This document shows, piece by piece, positions 23,766-33,804 of a DNA stretch of 64,000 bases; position 1 is the first letter of the stretch, and the number at the start of each line of letters is the position of its first letter. Source of the DNA: Cyanophora paradoxa. Taxonomy: Eukaryota; Glaucocystophyceae; Cyanophorales; Cyanophoraceae. The position numbers and the translations under genes are program-made. The DNA lies in contig QPMI01000520.1 of the NCBI GenBank assembly GCA_004431415.1, forward strand, positions 310,001 through 374,000, read 5' to 3'. The notes below the pieces were generated by a model. It was not told the origin of the DNA, did not search any database, and worked only from the letters and a program-made list of their open reading frames with translations.

Positions 23766-25353
23766 TCAGAGCTCGGGAAGATGGGAGCGCCAGGGGAGGA
23801 GGGCGGAGGCGAGGGAGAAGACGCTGGAGGCCGCCCCGCGCCCGCCGGCGCCGGCGCCGGAGCCCGAGCCGGAGGCGGAGGCCGAGGCGGAGGGTGCGTG
23901 CGGGCGGGGCTGCGGGGCGGGCCCCGCGGCATCGACGTCCGGCGCGTCCTCGAGGAGCGCGTCCCCGTCCCCGTCCCCGTCCTCCTCCTCGAGGGCCCCG
24001 GGGCCCGCCCCCTCCTCGCTCCCCTCCTCCACGCTGCTGCTGCTCCCGCCGGCCTCGCTCGACGCCTCCTCGCTGCCCTCCTCGTCCATGGCGGCCCCCT
24101 CGCCGGGGCCGCCCGGGGCGAGCTCGGCGGCGAGGGCGACGATCGGGTGGCCCTCCCCGCCGGGGGCCCCGCCCTCGCCGGCCATCACCGCGAGGGCCCA
24201 CGCGGGAAGGCCCCCGGGCGGCGCCGCCTCCCGCGGCTCCAGCGGGACGCCCTCCTCCGACACGTACTGCGCCTCGAACTCGCGGCTCTTCCGCTGCGAA
24301 ACGAAGCGGCCCCTGCCCGCCCCCGCGTCGGGGGCAGCCGGCGGGGGCGGGCGCGCGCGGGGCGCACCGGTTTATCTGGCCGGCGGATGCGTCGCTCGGG
24401 AAGGTGACCCACGTCCCCTGGAACTTGCCCTCGTCGTCCTCCGGATCCTGCGCGAACACGAGCACGCGTGAGCAAAGGCGTCGGCGCGATGCCGGGCCCC
24501 GCCGAGGGCTTCCGGCAGCCCGCACCACTGTACCAGAGAGGACCGAGTGGCCGTAGCCGAAGGGCCTGCGTGGGCCGTCAGCGCGGGCGGGCCGCGGGGC
24601 GCCGGATGCGCGGCCGGGGGTGGCGCACCAGGTGATGTCGAAGGAGATCGAGAGGCCCTTGATGCTCCCGCGCAGCCGGAAGGGGAGCCCCACCTCCCAC
24701 AGGCTCTGCGCGGGGAAGACCTGCGAGCGCGCACGTCAGACGGGGCCGGGCCGGCCGCCTGCCGTCCCCGTGTGACCAGAGACGCACCCCGCCGCCGAGG
24801 AGAACTCCAGTCTTTGCAAAATGCATTATGTGCAGCGGAAACTCGACGTCCGGGTAGCCTGGGAGCGTGTCCTTGAATTGCAGTGAGGTTTGCACGCCTT
24901 AAGCGGCGCTCACCGTCATTCAAGTTGGAGCTGCCGCGATCAACCCAGAGCCCAGAAAGCTCTAGCTGGTAACTACAGGGGCATGACGGAAATCGATTAG
25001 CGGAGCGCGAACACACTCTGTCTCTCGAGCGGCTTACCTGCGCCGGTAGAGATCGACCCACTTGAGATCATCCCTCTTCTTGGAAGACAGTCCAAAGTCG
25101 CGCTTGCAGAGCGCCTCGTAGAGACTGTCGGCGGAGGCCGCTTGACACATGCTGCCGTGTTGGCGTCAGCTGCCGTGATCTGGCCGCTGCGCCACGGCCG
25201 CGGCGGGAGGGCTCACCACTTGTTCACGGTGCGCATTTTCAGGAGATCGCCGACTCGCAAATGCCCAAGAATAAGAGCAATGAGTTCGTCGGGCAGCTGA
25301 TCGTAGATGGGGCGCCCCACAACATCTCCCGAGGTGTCCATCTCTGTTTCCAT
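23766..25353 (-). CDS. F-box protein with unclassified beta-rich C-terminal domain
   Basis: The start at 25353 gives METEMDTSGDVVGRPIYDQL, leading into an F-box: YDQLPDELIALILGHLRVGD, LLKMRTVNK, then after an intron SLYEALCKRDFGL. F-box proteins bridge Skp1 to substrates in SCF ubiquitin ligases. Later exons read SYQLELSGLWVDRGSSNLND, TSLQFKDTLPGYPDVEFPLH, IMHFAKTGVLLGGG, LPFRLRGSIKGLSISFDITW, PFGYGHSVLSG and KFQGTWVTFPSDASAGQI, then RFVSQRKSREFEAQYVSEEG. I do not recognise this domain; the Trp/Gly pattern suggests a beta-sandwich. The tail is acidic and Ser/Gly-rich and ends at 23766. Between SNLND and QTSLQF the frame is kept only if a 16-nt GT...AG segment (24898-24913) is removed, which is abnormally short for an intron. 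Confidence 0.72.
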
Positions 25354-25604
25354 GACGTATACGCCGGGCGTCTGTTGATTGTGGGCCGGAGCGGCCGCTG
25401 GAGCGACCGTGAGGATATTGACGTTCAGTTGGCCGACGCCGAGGACGGCCGTGCGGGAGAGATGAAAAGCGCGTGGACGTCGATCGCAGATGGCGTTGAC
25501 GTGGAGAGTAGCGGCCTGACGTGTCTCACAGGACGCTCGCGTCTCTTTGTGGTGTTCTACCCCCCCGCCTTAGCCCCGGCGGCCCCGCCGCTGCCCCGGC
25601 CGAC
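25354..25604. promoter_or_regulatory. Intergenic interval between divergent F-box and BABAM2 genes
   Basis: 251 bp between two divergent start codons, expected to hold both promoters. No specific motif is identified. Confidence 0.35.
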
Positions 25605-26943
25605 ATGGACATCGTTGAGGCGCTTGCGAGCGAGGCAGATATCACCGTGCACGAAACTCGGTCAAGCAGCCTCCGGCATAAGCACCGAGACCGGTGCCGC
25701 GTGTCCCTGCCCCACTGCGGCTCGCATTTCGAATTCGACGTACGCCCAGCCTGCAATGCGCCTCCGCGTGCACGGCCGAACGCCGCGCAGGTGATTCTCA
25801 GCGCGAGCCGGCCGGAGCAGCCGCCGGACTTCGTCCTACCGGACGAGAAGGACGATTCCGAGTTCTCGCTGGATCTCGCCGCGCTGCCGGCCTACGACCC
25901 CGCCGACCGCGGCTCGCTGGCGCGGATCATCAGAGAGATCAGGGAGCTGTACGCGGTGCGATTCGCCTCGACACGGCGCCGGCACGAGGCGCGCCGCCGA
26001 TGGTGGCGCGCAGCGGCGGCAGCGGGAGCGGGCGATCGAGGCGGCGCGGGCCAACCCCGAGCTCGTCTTCTCCATGGAGGCGCACCTCGCCCACGTCCCC
26101 GTGCGCCCGCCGCCCCGGCCCGCGCCGCGCCGCCGGCGCCGGCCCGAGCGGGGCGCGCGGGGCGCGCAGGCGCGGAGTTCTCGGTAGGGGAGGAGCGGGT
26201 GCGGGTCTCGCTGCCGCTGGAGGTGGCGGACCCGGACGGGCCGCCCCGAGCCGCGCCCGCCTCCGCCTCCTCGCCACCTTCGACTCCCGCAAGGCGGGGG
26301 CGCGGGCCCCGAGGTCAGCCTCCGCGGCGCCGACGGGGCGGCCGCCGCGCCCGAGTGGGCCGCCGAGGTGCCCCTCCCCGCCTGGGGCTCCCTCTCCACG
26401 GCCTCCCTCGAGTACGTGCCGCGCGTGGCGGAGGCGCTGGAGGCGGCGGCGGCGGCGCTGCGGGCCGGCTCCGAGCAGCGCCGGGCCCTGGCCGAGGCGC
26501 TCGCCGCGACGCTGCCCTGCACGGGCCTGCTGGAGCACGGGCCCCGCTGGGGCCGCGCCGCCCTCCTCTCCCAGCGCACCCTGCCCCCCGGGGGCGGCCC
26601 CAAGGAGACCGTCCTCTTCGTCACGCACCTCGTCTTCAGCCCGAAGCACCCCATGCCCGAGGGGCCCGCCGTCACCGTCACGGCCGCCGGCGGGCGCATG
26701 GCGGCGGGGCCGCCGCCCCACCGGCGCCCGGCGCCCGTCGTGCGGAGCTTCGCGGGGAAGGACGTCCCGTTTAGCCCGCGCTGGAACGCCAACCTCCTCG
26801 CCGCCAAGCTCGCGTGCGCACCGGCCTGCCCCCGAGGGGCCTCCCCCCCCGCGCCCCGCGCCCCGCCTGAAGTGCGGGGCAGGGGCTGGCTGGAGGGGAC
26901 GGCGTTCCCCCAGGTCTGCAAGGCCTACGCCGAGGCCGAGTAG
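25605..26943 (+). CDS. BABAM2: BABAM2/BRE (BRCC45), BRISC and BRCA1-A complex scaffold
   Basis: BRE is the UEV-fold scaffold of the BRCC36 deubiquitinase complexes. The start at 25605 gives MDIVEALASEADITVHETRS, then LPHCGSHFEFDVILSASRPE across the first intron and QPPDFVLPDEKDDSEFSLDL, which lines up with the YPELPPDF block of animal BRE. Further blocks: LARIIREIRELYA, LPAWGSLSTASLEYVPRVAE, LLEHGPRWGRAALLSQRTLP, KDVPFSPRWNANLLAAKLA (the SPRW motif) and WLEGTAFPQVCKAYAEAE. The last intron (GTGCGC...GGGGCAG) precedes WLEGT. Between about 26220 and 26310 the apparently conserved reading changes frame twice over too short a distance for ordinary introns, so base errors or lesions are likely there. 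Apart from that, the protein looks complete. Confidence 0.82.
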
Positions 26944-27047
26944 CCGGCCAGCTCGCCGGCCCCAGAGGCGCCCCCTGTTGTGTTGTGTATTCAATTCAAT
27001 ATAGTCGTGCTTGCACGCGTGCACTGCGCGCATGCAAGTGCGTCCGC

Positions 27048-27070
27048 TCCCCCCCCCCCCCCCCCCCCCC
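27048..27070. repeat. Poly-C tract
   Basis: A run of about 22 C residues downstream of BABAM2, between two convergent genes. Confidence 0.9.
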
Positions 27071-27117
27071 GCACTCGAGGCGTCGACCTCAGCGACGGGA
27101 GCGGCTCGTGGTGGAAG

Positions 27118-28562
27118 TCAGGCGTCATCGCCGTCGGGGCGGTCGGGGTGGCGGCGCTGGAGGAGGTAGAGGACGGGGGCGGCGGGGACGTTGGGGAGGC
27201 GGTAGTTGGCCACGCCCCACTCGTGCCGGTCCAGCGCCCCGAGCGCCTCCTCCACCGCCGCCCCCTCCCGCGCCCCCTCCCCGTGCCCTGACCCCGCCCC
27301 GCTCAGCACCGAAGAAGAAGAGGGGAGAGGAGACGGGGCGCGGGGCGGACCGACGTAGCAGAGGATGGAGATCATGCCGCCTGCGCTCGGGCGGCTCTCC
27401 GGTGTGAATACCGGAAGGGGGCGCAGGGGGGGCCTGGGAGGGGCCCCCGCAGGCGCCAGCCGGGCTCGAGGGGCCGCGCACCGGGCTTGAGGAGGCGGCG
27501 GGCGCTGCGGATGGAGGCGAGCGTCGTCTCCGTCTTGGTGGTCCACTCCTTGGAGGAGCGGGGGAGCCAGCCTGGGGGCGTCCGAGGGGCTCGGGCGAGG
27601 GGGGCGGGGCGGGCGGGGGGGCGGGGGGCACCGAGGTTGTAGACGACGAGGGAGACGGTGTGCGGGGGGATGTCCTCCGGGAAGGCGCTGTGGCAGCCGA
27701 GCTGGAAGCGGAGGAGGCCCGAGTCCATCGCGGCGTCCAGGTCGAGGCCCAGGCCCAGCTCCCCCAGCGCCCCCGCCACCCGCCTCCGCGTGCTCACCAC
27801 CGCCTCCTCCGACACGTCGCACGCTGCCCCGCCCCCTCAGCTCAGCTGCGCCCCGCCGCGGCCGCGGCCGCAGCGGCAGCTGCAGGGCGCACCGAGCACG
27901 CTGCCCAGTGGTGTGTCCGGCGTCGCGGCAGGGAGCGCCTGCGCCTGGTAGCCTGCGGTCGCGCGGGCGGGTCAGGCGCGCCTCGGAGGGCCGATCGCGC
28001 GGGATTCCGGGCCGCTCAAGCGCGCCGCTGTCGCGGACGATGGTGCCGCGCTGGTCGCGCGGGGAGCGCCCCGTGACGAGGCCGAGCAGCTGCACCGTGT
28101 CGTGGCCGTTCCCGCAAGTGGCGTCGATCACGGTGTCCCCAGGGCGCACGCTCAGCTGCGGCCGCGGTGAGGCCCTGGGGCACGCGCGCGCGAGATCGGG
28201 CCCCGGACCTCCCAGAAATGGTGCGCCACGTCGTTCCAGCGCTGCAGATCGGGCGTGGAACCGAGCCAGGCTAGAGGGCCGCGCTTTCGCCTGCTGCTAG
28301 CGCCGCCTTGCGCCTGCTGCGCACGTGGCTTGGCCACCCGCGGCTGGAAGGTGCTAGTGCTCGCCTGCTGCGCCTGCTGCGCGCATGGCGCCGCTTCATG
28401 ATCGCCACGGCCGCTGCCCGCTGCGGAGGACTGCGTTCGCCGCACCGCCAGCGCGCCGCCGTGAAGCGCGCTGGCCGCCCAGCCGCAGCGAGCGGCGGCG
28501 TAGCGCGTTCGGCACGTCGCTGGGACCAGCGCTGCTAGCGCGAAGGAGCAGGATTTCTTCAT
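27118..28562 (-). CDS. MnmM/YtqB-type SAM methyltransferase (PF06962), organelle-targeted
   Basis: Class I SAM-dependent methyltransferase of the rRNA_methylase/MnmM family; bacterial and plant members methylate the wobble uridine modification nm5(s2)U34 of tRNA. The start at 28562 gives MKKSCSFALAALVPATC, a basic Ser/Ala/Gln-rich extension of roughly 90 residues that looks like an organelle presequence. Then follow NDVAHHFWE and, after an intron, RPGDTVIDATCGNGHDTVQL (motif I, DATxGNGHDT, diagnostic of the family), SLVVYNLG (the FNLGYLPG-like motif), KTETTLASIRSARRLLKPG and GGMISILCYVG. The C-terminus is EWGVANYRLPNVPAAPVLYL. The stop is at 27118. The junction after GTI is not settled. It probably acts on plastid or mitochondrial tRNA. 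Confidence 0.82.
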
Positions 28563-28744
28563 GCTGGCGCTCGGCCGATCGGATCGATCAGGCCTCCACT
28601 TGTAAGACGGTACCCGGCTGTCAAAAAAATTCTTCGTGATCCTCCCAGATCTCGATCCAGAACCCGCTCTATACCAGGTAGCTAGTTTCGCATAGCAAGC
28701 GTGGCGAGGACAGATGAGATACCATCGATAGCTGCAGCGCACAA
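28563..28744. promoter_or_regulatory. Intergenic interval between divergent methyltransferase and F-box/LRR genes
   Basis: 182 bp between divergent start codons; both promoters should lie here. No motif is identified. Confidence 0.35.
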
Positions 28745-30589
28745 ATGAAGCGCAAGTCGCACGAGCATCAACGCGAGCTAGCGCTGAGTGGCGCGGCACA
28801 GGGCCCGGGCGGAGAGCCGGTGCGGCTCGGCCCTTTTCGCGGGCGTCTCTGTCTTTTCAGGAATGCGCAACTGATCTCGCACGGACGCGCACGCAGCTCA
28901 CGCAGCGCCACCACCACAAGAAAGCGCACAAGAAAGTCGATCACTTCGGGACTCTCCCAGGTGAGCCGTCCGACTGTCCATGCCTTGATTCGGCATTTGC
29001 ACGATATACTTGTGACCTGACGACTACATGCTCGCCCGCAGACTCTGTGGTTCGCCCGCACCAAGCGACCGTCTGACCCTCCACCCATAACCGCTCTTTT
29101 TCACGCAGTTGTGCTGCATCTTCAGCTGCGTGGCAAATGACTCTTCTCTTTTAAGCCTTCGGCGGGTCTGCAGGCGCTTCCGCGACGTTGTCGAGGTACG
29201 CGTGCTCGGCGCTGCAATTTGATCGCCCCGATCCGACCCCTTTGCAGGGCTCTCTGGTGGAGTTGTGGAGGCACTTCGATCTGCCGCAGGCGACGCGCGC
29301 GGCGGATGGTGCGGGGCGGGCGCGGCGGGCTCTGCAGGCGGTGGAGGCGGCGCGGCGGGCCGCCGGCCTGGCCTCGGCCGACCTCCCGCCCGACCCCGAC
29401 TGGCTCGCCGCCGCCGTGCGCGGCGCCTGCCTCGTCCCCCAGCGAGCGCGTGCGCGGCTGACGCCGGGGCCGACAGTTCCTGTCGGCGCGGACGTGGCCG
29501 GAGCTGACGCGGCTGCGCATGGCGGTGGACGGGAGCAGCGCGCTGGACCTGGCGCTCGCGCAGTGCCCGCGGCTGCGCTCGCTGCACCTGACCACGCGGG
29601 CCGGCCTGCGCGAGGACGTCGAGCTCGACTCGCGCCTCGCCGCCCTCGCGCCCCTCGCCGACCTCGCCCTCGACGGCGGTGCCTCCCCGCTCGCCCCCCG
29701 GCCCGCCCCCGCGCCCCCTCGGCTTCGGCCTGATTTGATCCGCGCAGAGTTCTCGCTGCAGGCGGGGGACCTGGGGGCGCTGCTGCGGGCGGCCCCCGGG
29801 CTGCGGAGCCTCTGCCTGCACGGCCTGGTCCTCTGGGAGGCGGCGGGGCCGGGCCTGAACACCCTCGCGGCGCCCCTCAGCCTCGCCGCGCTGGGCCCGC
29901 TCCCCTTCGCCTCGACCCTCGAGGAGCTCCGCATCTCCTTCGACACCGCCCGCCAGGGCGAGCAGGTCCGCGCGCCCCCCTCCCCCGCCTTGCCTCCCTC
30001 ACGAGCCTCGCAGTGGCTGGCGCTGGAGCCCGGGACGCTGGGCGTGCTCGGCGCAATGCCCCGCCTCCGCCGCCTCGCCATCGCGGGGGCCGAGGGCGCC
30101 GGCGACGGCGCCTGGGGCCTCCCCCCGCCCGGCTCCTTCCCCGCGCTGGCGCGGCTGGAGGTGCGGACGCGGGGGGCGCGGGAGGCGCTGGACGGGGCGT
30201 GGCTGAAGGCGCTGCTGCGGGGGCGCGGGGGCGCGCTGCGGGGGGTCGCCCTGGTGGCGAGCAACGTGGACGGGGAGGCGCTGGGGCTGCTGGCGGGGGC
30301 GGCCCTGGAGGAGCTCGAGCTCGGGGCCTCGCCGCACGTCGACGACGCCGCCGTCTCCCTCCTCCTCCTCGGCGTCCCCGCCCTCCGCACCCTCCTCCTC
30401 CTCGGCGTCCCCGCCCGCCCCGGCGGCCCCTGGCTCGGCCTCCTCGCCGACCGCTGCCCCCGCCTGGCCCGCCTGGAGGTGCGGCCGGCGTGGCGGGAGG
30501 CGGACCCGCTGGCGGCGCGGGCCCCCGAGGAGGCCATCTCCCGCCTCCGCTCCCGCGGCGTCGCCGTCTCCCTGCTCCCCTCCCTCTGA
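28745..30589 (+). CDS. F-box / leucine-rich repeat protein (A)
   Basis: The reading starts MKRKSHEHQRELALSG and continues after a first intron with a His/Lys-rich stretch (RHHHKKAHKKVDHFG). The F-box is assembled across very small exons: TLPDSV, then CCIFSCVANDSSLLSLRRVC and RRFRDVVEGSLVELW. The DSV part comes from an exon of only 8 nt (29042-29049). The C-terminal two thirds are leucine-rich repeats: WPELTRLRMAVDGSSALDLA, CPRLRSLHLTTRAGLRED, APGLRSLCLHGLVLW, ASTLEELRISFD, MPRLRRLAIAGAEG, AALEELELGASPHVDDAAVS and CPRLARLEV. The end is AISRLRSRGVAVSLLPSL at 30589. It is a probable SCF substrate receptor. It is similar in architecture and ending to the gene at 31742-33464, facing it. The N-terminal exons are the least certain part. 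Confidence 0.65.
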
Positions 30590-31741
30590 CCCCGCCCCCG
30601 CCCCGCCCCGCCGCCCCCACCCCCGACGAGAGCCGCCCACGCCCCCAGGGGCCCCCGCGCCCCCGTCCTCCCTCTTTCCGATCCTTGCAGCGCGCCCATC
30701 GAGATCTGCCGTGCCCCGTTCACGTTTGCGTGTCCGTCCCTTCACAAACCTTCACCGCCCCATTCTTGCTCTCCGTCGAGGCTAGTTTTTCGCGAACATT
30801 CAGATCCCCGTTCAGCCGATTTCAGCGGCTCGGAGGATCCGCTCAGTGCTCTAATTTCAAGCAGTCCAGGCTTGCAAATTGACTAGTATACGTAGGCCCA
30901 GGCTTTTTTTCATTCGGTGCTATAGCCTCGGGGTTCCTTTTCCATGCAGGCCCCGCCTTGTACAACGGTAGCCTGGTGCGGGCCTTGCGCAGGGGAGGGT
31001 GTAAAGTTTCGCTTGCAGTCCCCCGTCCGGGCCGCCCGTCCGACTCCGGGCTGGGCGGCTGTGCTGTCGGGTTTAGTGTAAAGATAACTTGGTTACTTGA
31101 CTTAAGCTTAGTGAGTTAGTAACGTTGATGATGAGCTATCAAGTTACTGAGTTTCGAGTGAAGATTAGGCATACGTACTAAGGTACCGGTGACACGGTAC
31201 CGTATACGTAGTGCCGGGTTTAAATTCGATCATAAGCTGCAGCTGTACATGTTGGCGTGGCGGCGTCACGGCGGGTTTCAAAGCTTGCAGGTCGTGCTAC
31301 GACCTCCCGGATTCCCGGGTTCGGTTCCTGCTGTTTCCGCTACGTTGTACTTCGAATCCCTGTGATTCCCGATACCGTGACTTGTATCCTCGTTGTGTAC
31401 TACGAGTGGGCACGCCCACCGTAGATCTTTAAAAAAAAAAGTGATTTATATTAATATATATAATTAGTGAATTAAAGCCTTTGAAAGTGGCACCGTCACT
31501 GAGTCACGGCGTGGCACTGCCGCAGTGCGGCAGTGCGAGAAGCCGCGGCGGCGCGGCGGCCGGGCCGCGGCCGGGGTGCCAGGTGGGGCATCCCGCTGAG
31601 CAGGCCCTTATTTGGTGTCGACCGTGGCACTCAAGCCGCAAGCTGGCAATCATGATTCATTGTAATAAATCCGATGATCCGATGATCATGATCATGAGTC
31701 ATCAGCTCTTCAAAATCTCGAGCGACCGTGAGCGCCGAGCG
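30590..31741. other. Spacer between convergent F-box/LRR paralogues, no gene seen
   Basis: About 1.15 kb. The first third is GC-rich 3' flank. 31080-31480 is AT-richer, with a poly-A run at 31430-31439 followed by TTTATATTAATATATATAAT. No exon or RNA gene is recognised. Confidence 0.45.
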
Positions 31742-33464
31742 TCAAGTGGGGGCCCGGGGCAAGGCGAGGAGGACGCCGCGGGCGCGGAGGGCGGCGAGGG
31801 CGGCGGGGGCGGCGGCGGGGCTCCCGGGCCCCTCGAGCTCCTCCTCGACGCGGCGGAGGCGGAGGAAGCGAAGGGCGGGGAGCTCGGGGGCGGCGAGGGC
31901 GGCGAGCAGCGGGCCCAGGGCGCCCCCCTGCACGCACCCCACCGTGAGGGACGCCAGCGAGGCCGGCAGCCGCGGCAGCCGCCCCGCCAGCTCCCCGCAC
32001 TCCACCTGCCCCACGCGCGCCCCCGCGGCGCACACGGGCGCGAGGCAGTCGCCGGAGGCGACGGAGAGGCGGGCGGCGCCGGCGGCGAGGGCGGCGGAGG
32101 CGAGGGCCGGGCGGCGGGGCCGGGGGCCCGGCGAGCTCGAAGGAGCGGAGGGAGGTGCAGCGGGGCAGGGCGGCGAGGAGGCGGGCGAGGGGCGGGGCGG
32201 CGGCCTCGGCGGCGACGCGCCAGGCGAGCGCGCGGAGCTGCGGCGCGAGGCGCTCGACGAGGCCGGCCGCCCACTCGGCGAAGGGGCCCGGGGCGGGGGG
32301 CGGGGGTGCGGCGGCGGGGCGGGCCTCGAGGGCGAGGGAGCGGAGGCGGGGCAGCTCGCGGGGGCCGAGGGGCGGGAGGGGCCCCTCGGCGAAGGGCCGC
32401 GGGGGCGGGTCGAGGTCGAGGGCGCCCCGCAGGGCGACGCAGGCGAGGGCCTCGAGGCGGGGCAGGCCGGCGAGGGCGGCGAGGGAGGGCCCCAGCACGG
32501 CCGGCGCCGCGTGCGCCGGCTCGTGGGCCCCCGGGTCGAGCCGCAGGGCGGCGATGCGCGGCGAGAGGCGGCAGCGCTCGATGCCGGAGAGGTCCAGCAG
32601 GCGCTCCCGCCCCCGCTCGCCGCGGCTCCAGCACGCCTCGAGCTCGAGCTCCAGGCCGGGGCCGCCGTCGTCGGGGAGGGGCCCGCCGGGGGGGCCGGGC
32701 GGGCCCAGGAGGGCCTCCCAGGAGGAGAGGCGGGCCCCGTAGAGGGAGAGGCGGGCGAGGCGCGGCGAGGCGGCGGCGAGGGCCCCCGCCCCGCCCGTCG
32801 CATCCCCCGAGAGGGCCCGCGGGCAGGAGACCGAGAGCGAGCTGCGCGGCGCTTGCAGCTGAGCCGGCGCTCGAAGGCCCGGGCGGGGCGCGCGTGGCGG
32901 GGCCGGCGGACCGGAGGCCGGTGAGGCGCTGGGCGGCGGCCTCGAGCTCCCACCCGTGCTTGTCGCTCACGAGGAGCTCCTCGAGCAGGGCGGGGCGCGG
33001 GAGCCCGCCGACGAGCCGCACGAAGTCCGCCGTCGCGAAGTGGTGGCGCAGCCGCCGCACCTGCGCCCGCCCCGCCCCCAGCTCGCACGGAGAGCGCGCG
33101 GCCGCAGCGCCGGCGCCGGCGCCGGGCGGGACCGACAGCGCACCCGAGAGAGCGAGGCGGCGCGCGCGGTGACGAGGTCGCTGAGGGCACCGCTCGACGA
33201 GGACGCATAGAGCACCAGGCCGGTGACGAGCGAGGCGGGGCCGCCCGCCGCGTCCACCACGCCGCGCAGCCGGCGGCACACGAGGCGCAGCGCGCAGAGC
33301 CGGGCCAGATCCGCGACCTCTGCGCGCAGCGATGCGCGTTGGCGAGCGCTGCAGGGCGTGCGGCCCCAGAGCCGCCCGACCGCGCGCGCACCCGACACGG
33401 CGTCGCCGAGGCGCTCAAGGACGCACACGAGGCACTCGTCGGGCAGTCCCAGCAGCGTGTCCAT
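31742..33464 (-). CDS. F-box / leucine-rich repeat protein (B)
   Basis: The start at 33464 gives MDTLLGLPDECLVCVLERLG, and after a GTGCGC...GCGCAG intron VADLARLCALRLVCRRLRGV, together a complete F-box. Further exons contain VRRLRHHFATADFVRLVGGL and LLEELLVSDKHGWELEAAAQ, then leucine-rich segments: SPRLARLSLYGARLSSWEAL, LAALAGLPRLEALACVALRG, RELPRLRSLALEAR, LAPQLRALAWRVAAEAAAPP and LPRCTSLRSFELAG. The end is ELPALRFLRLRRVEEELEG followed by AALRARGVLLALPRAPT, resembling the LRSRGVAVSLLP end of gene A. It is a probable SCF receptor and a diverged paralogue of gene A, convergent with it. Leu, Arg and Ala codons are almost entirely GC-ending. Confidence 0.68.
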
Positions 33465-33804
33465 CGCGACCAGCCGCTGAGCTAAAGCTTCCTTCCACGC
33501 GTTTGTCAATTGCAAGTCTGCATTTCACCCTTGTGCCCCTCGTCCCCTTCTGTACCCCTCGCTTCCGTCGTGTCCCCCTGCCCAGTTCTCTTCTGCTGTG
33601 TAGCCCCGCGCGTCAGCCGCTTCCTCCCTGGATCTCCCGGTCGGAAAGCGCGGTGTGGATTGAAAGAGAAGGCGGCGCAGGAAGGGGGAGGCCTGGGGCG
33701 ACGGAGGGGAAGGCGGGGGCGGGGCGGAGAGGCGGGGTGCCCGCGCGGAGGGGCGGGAGGAGGGGCGGGGGGAGGAGCGGGGCGGGAGGGCAGGCTGGAG
33801 GTGG

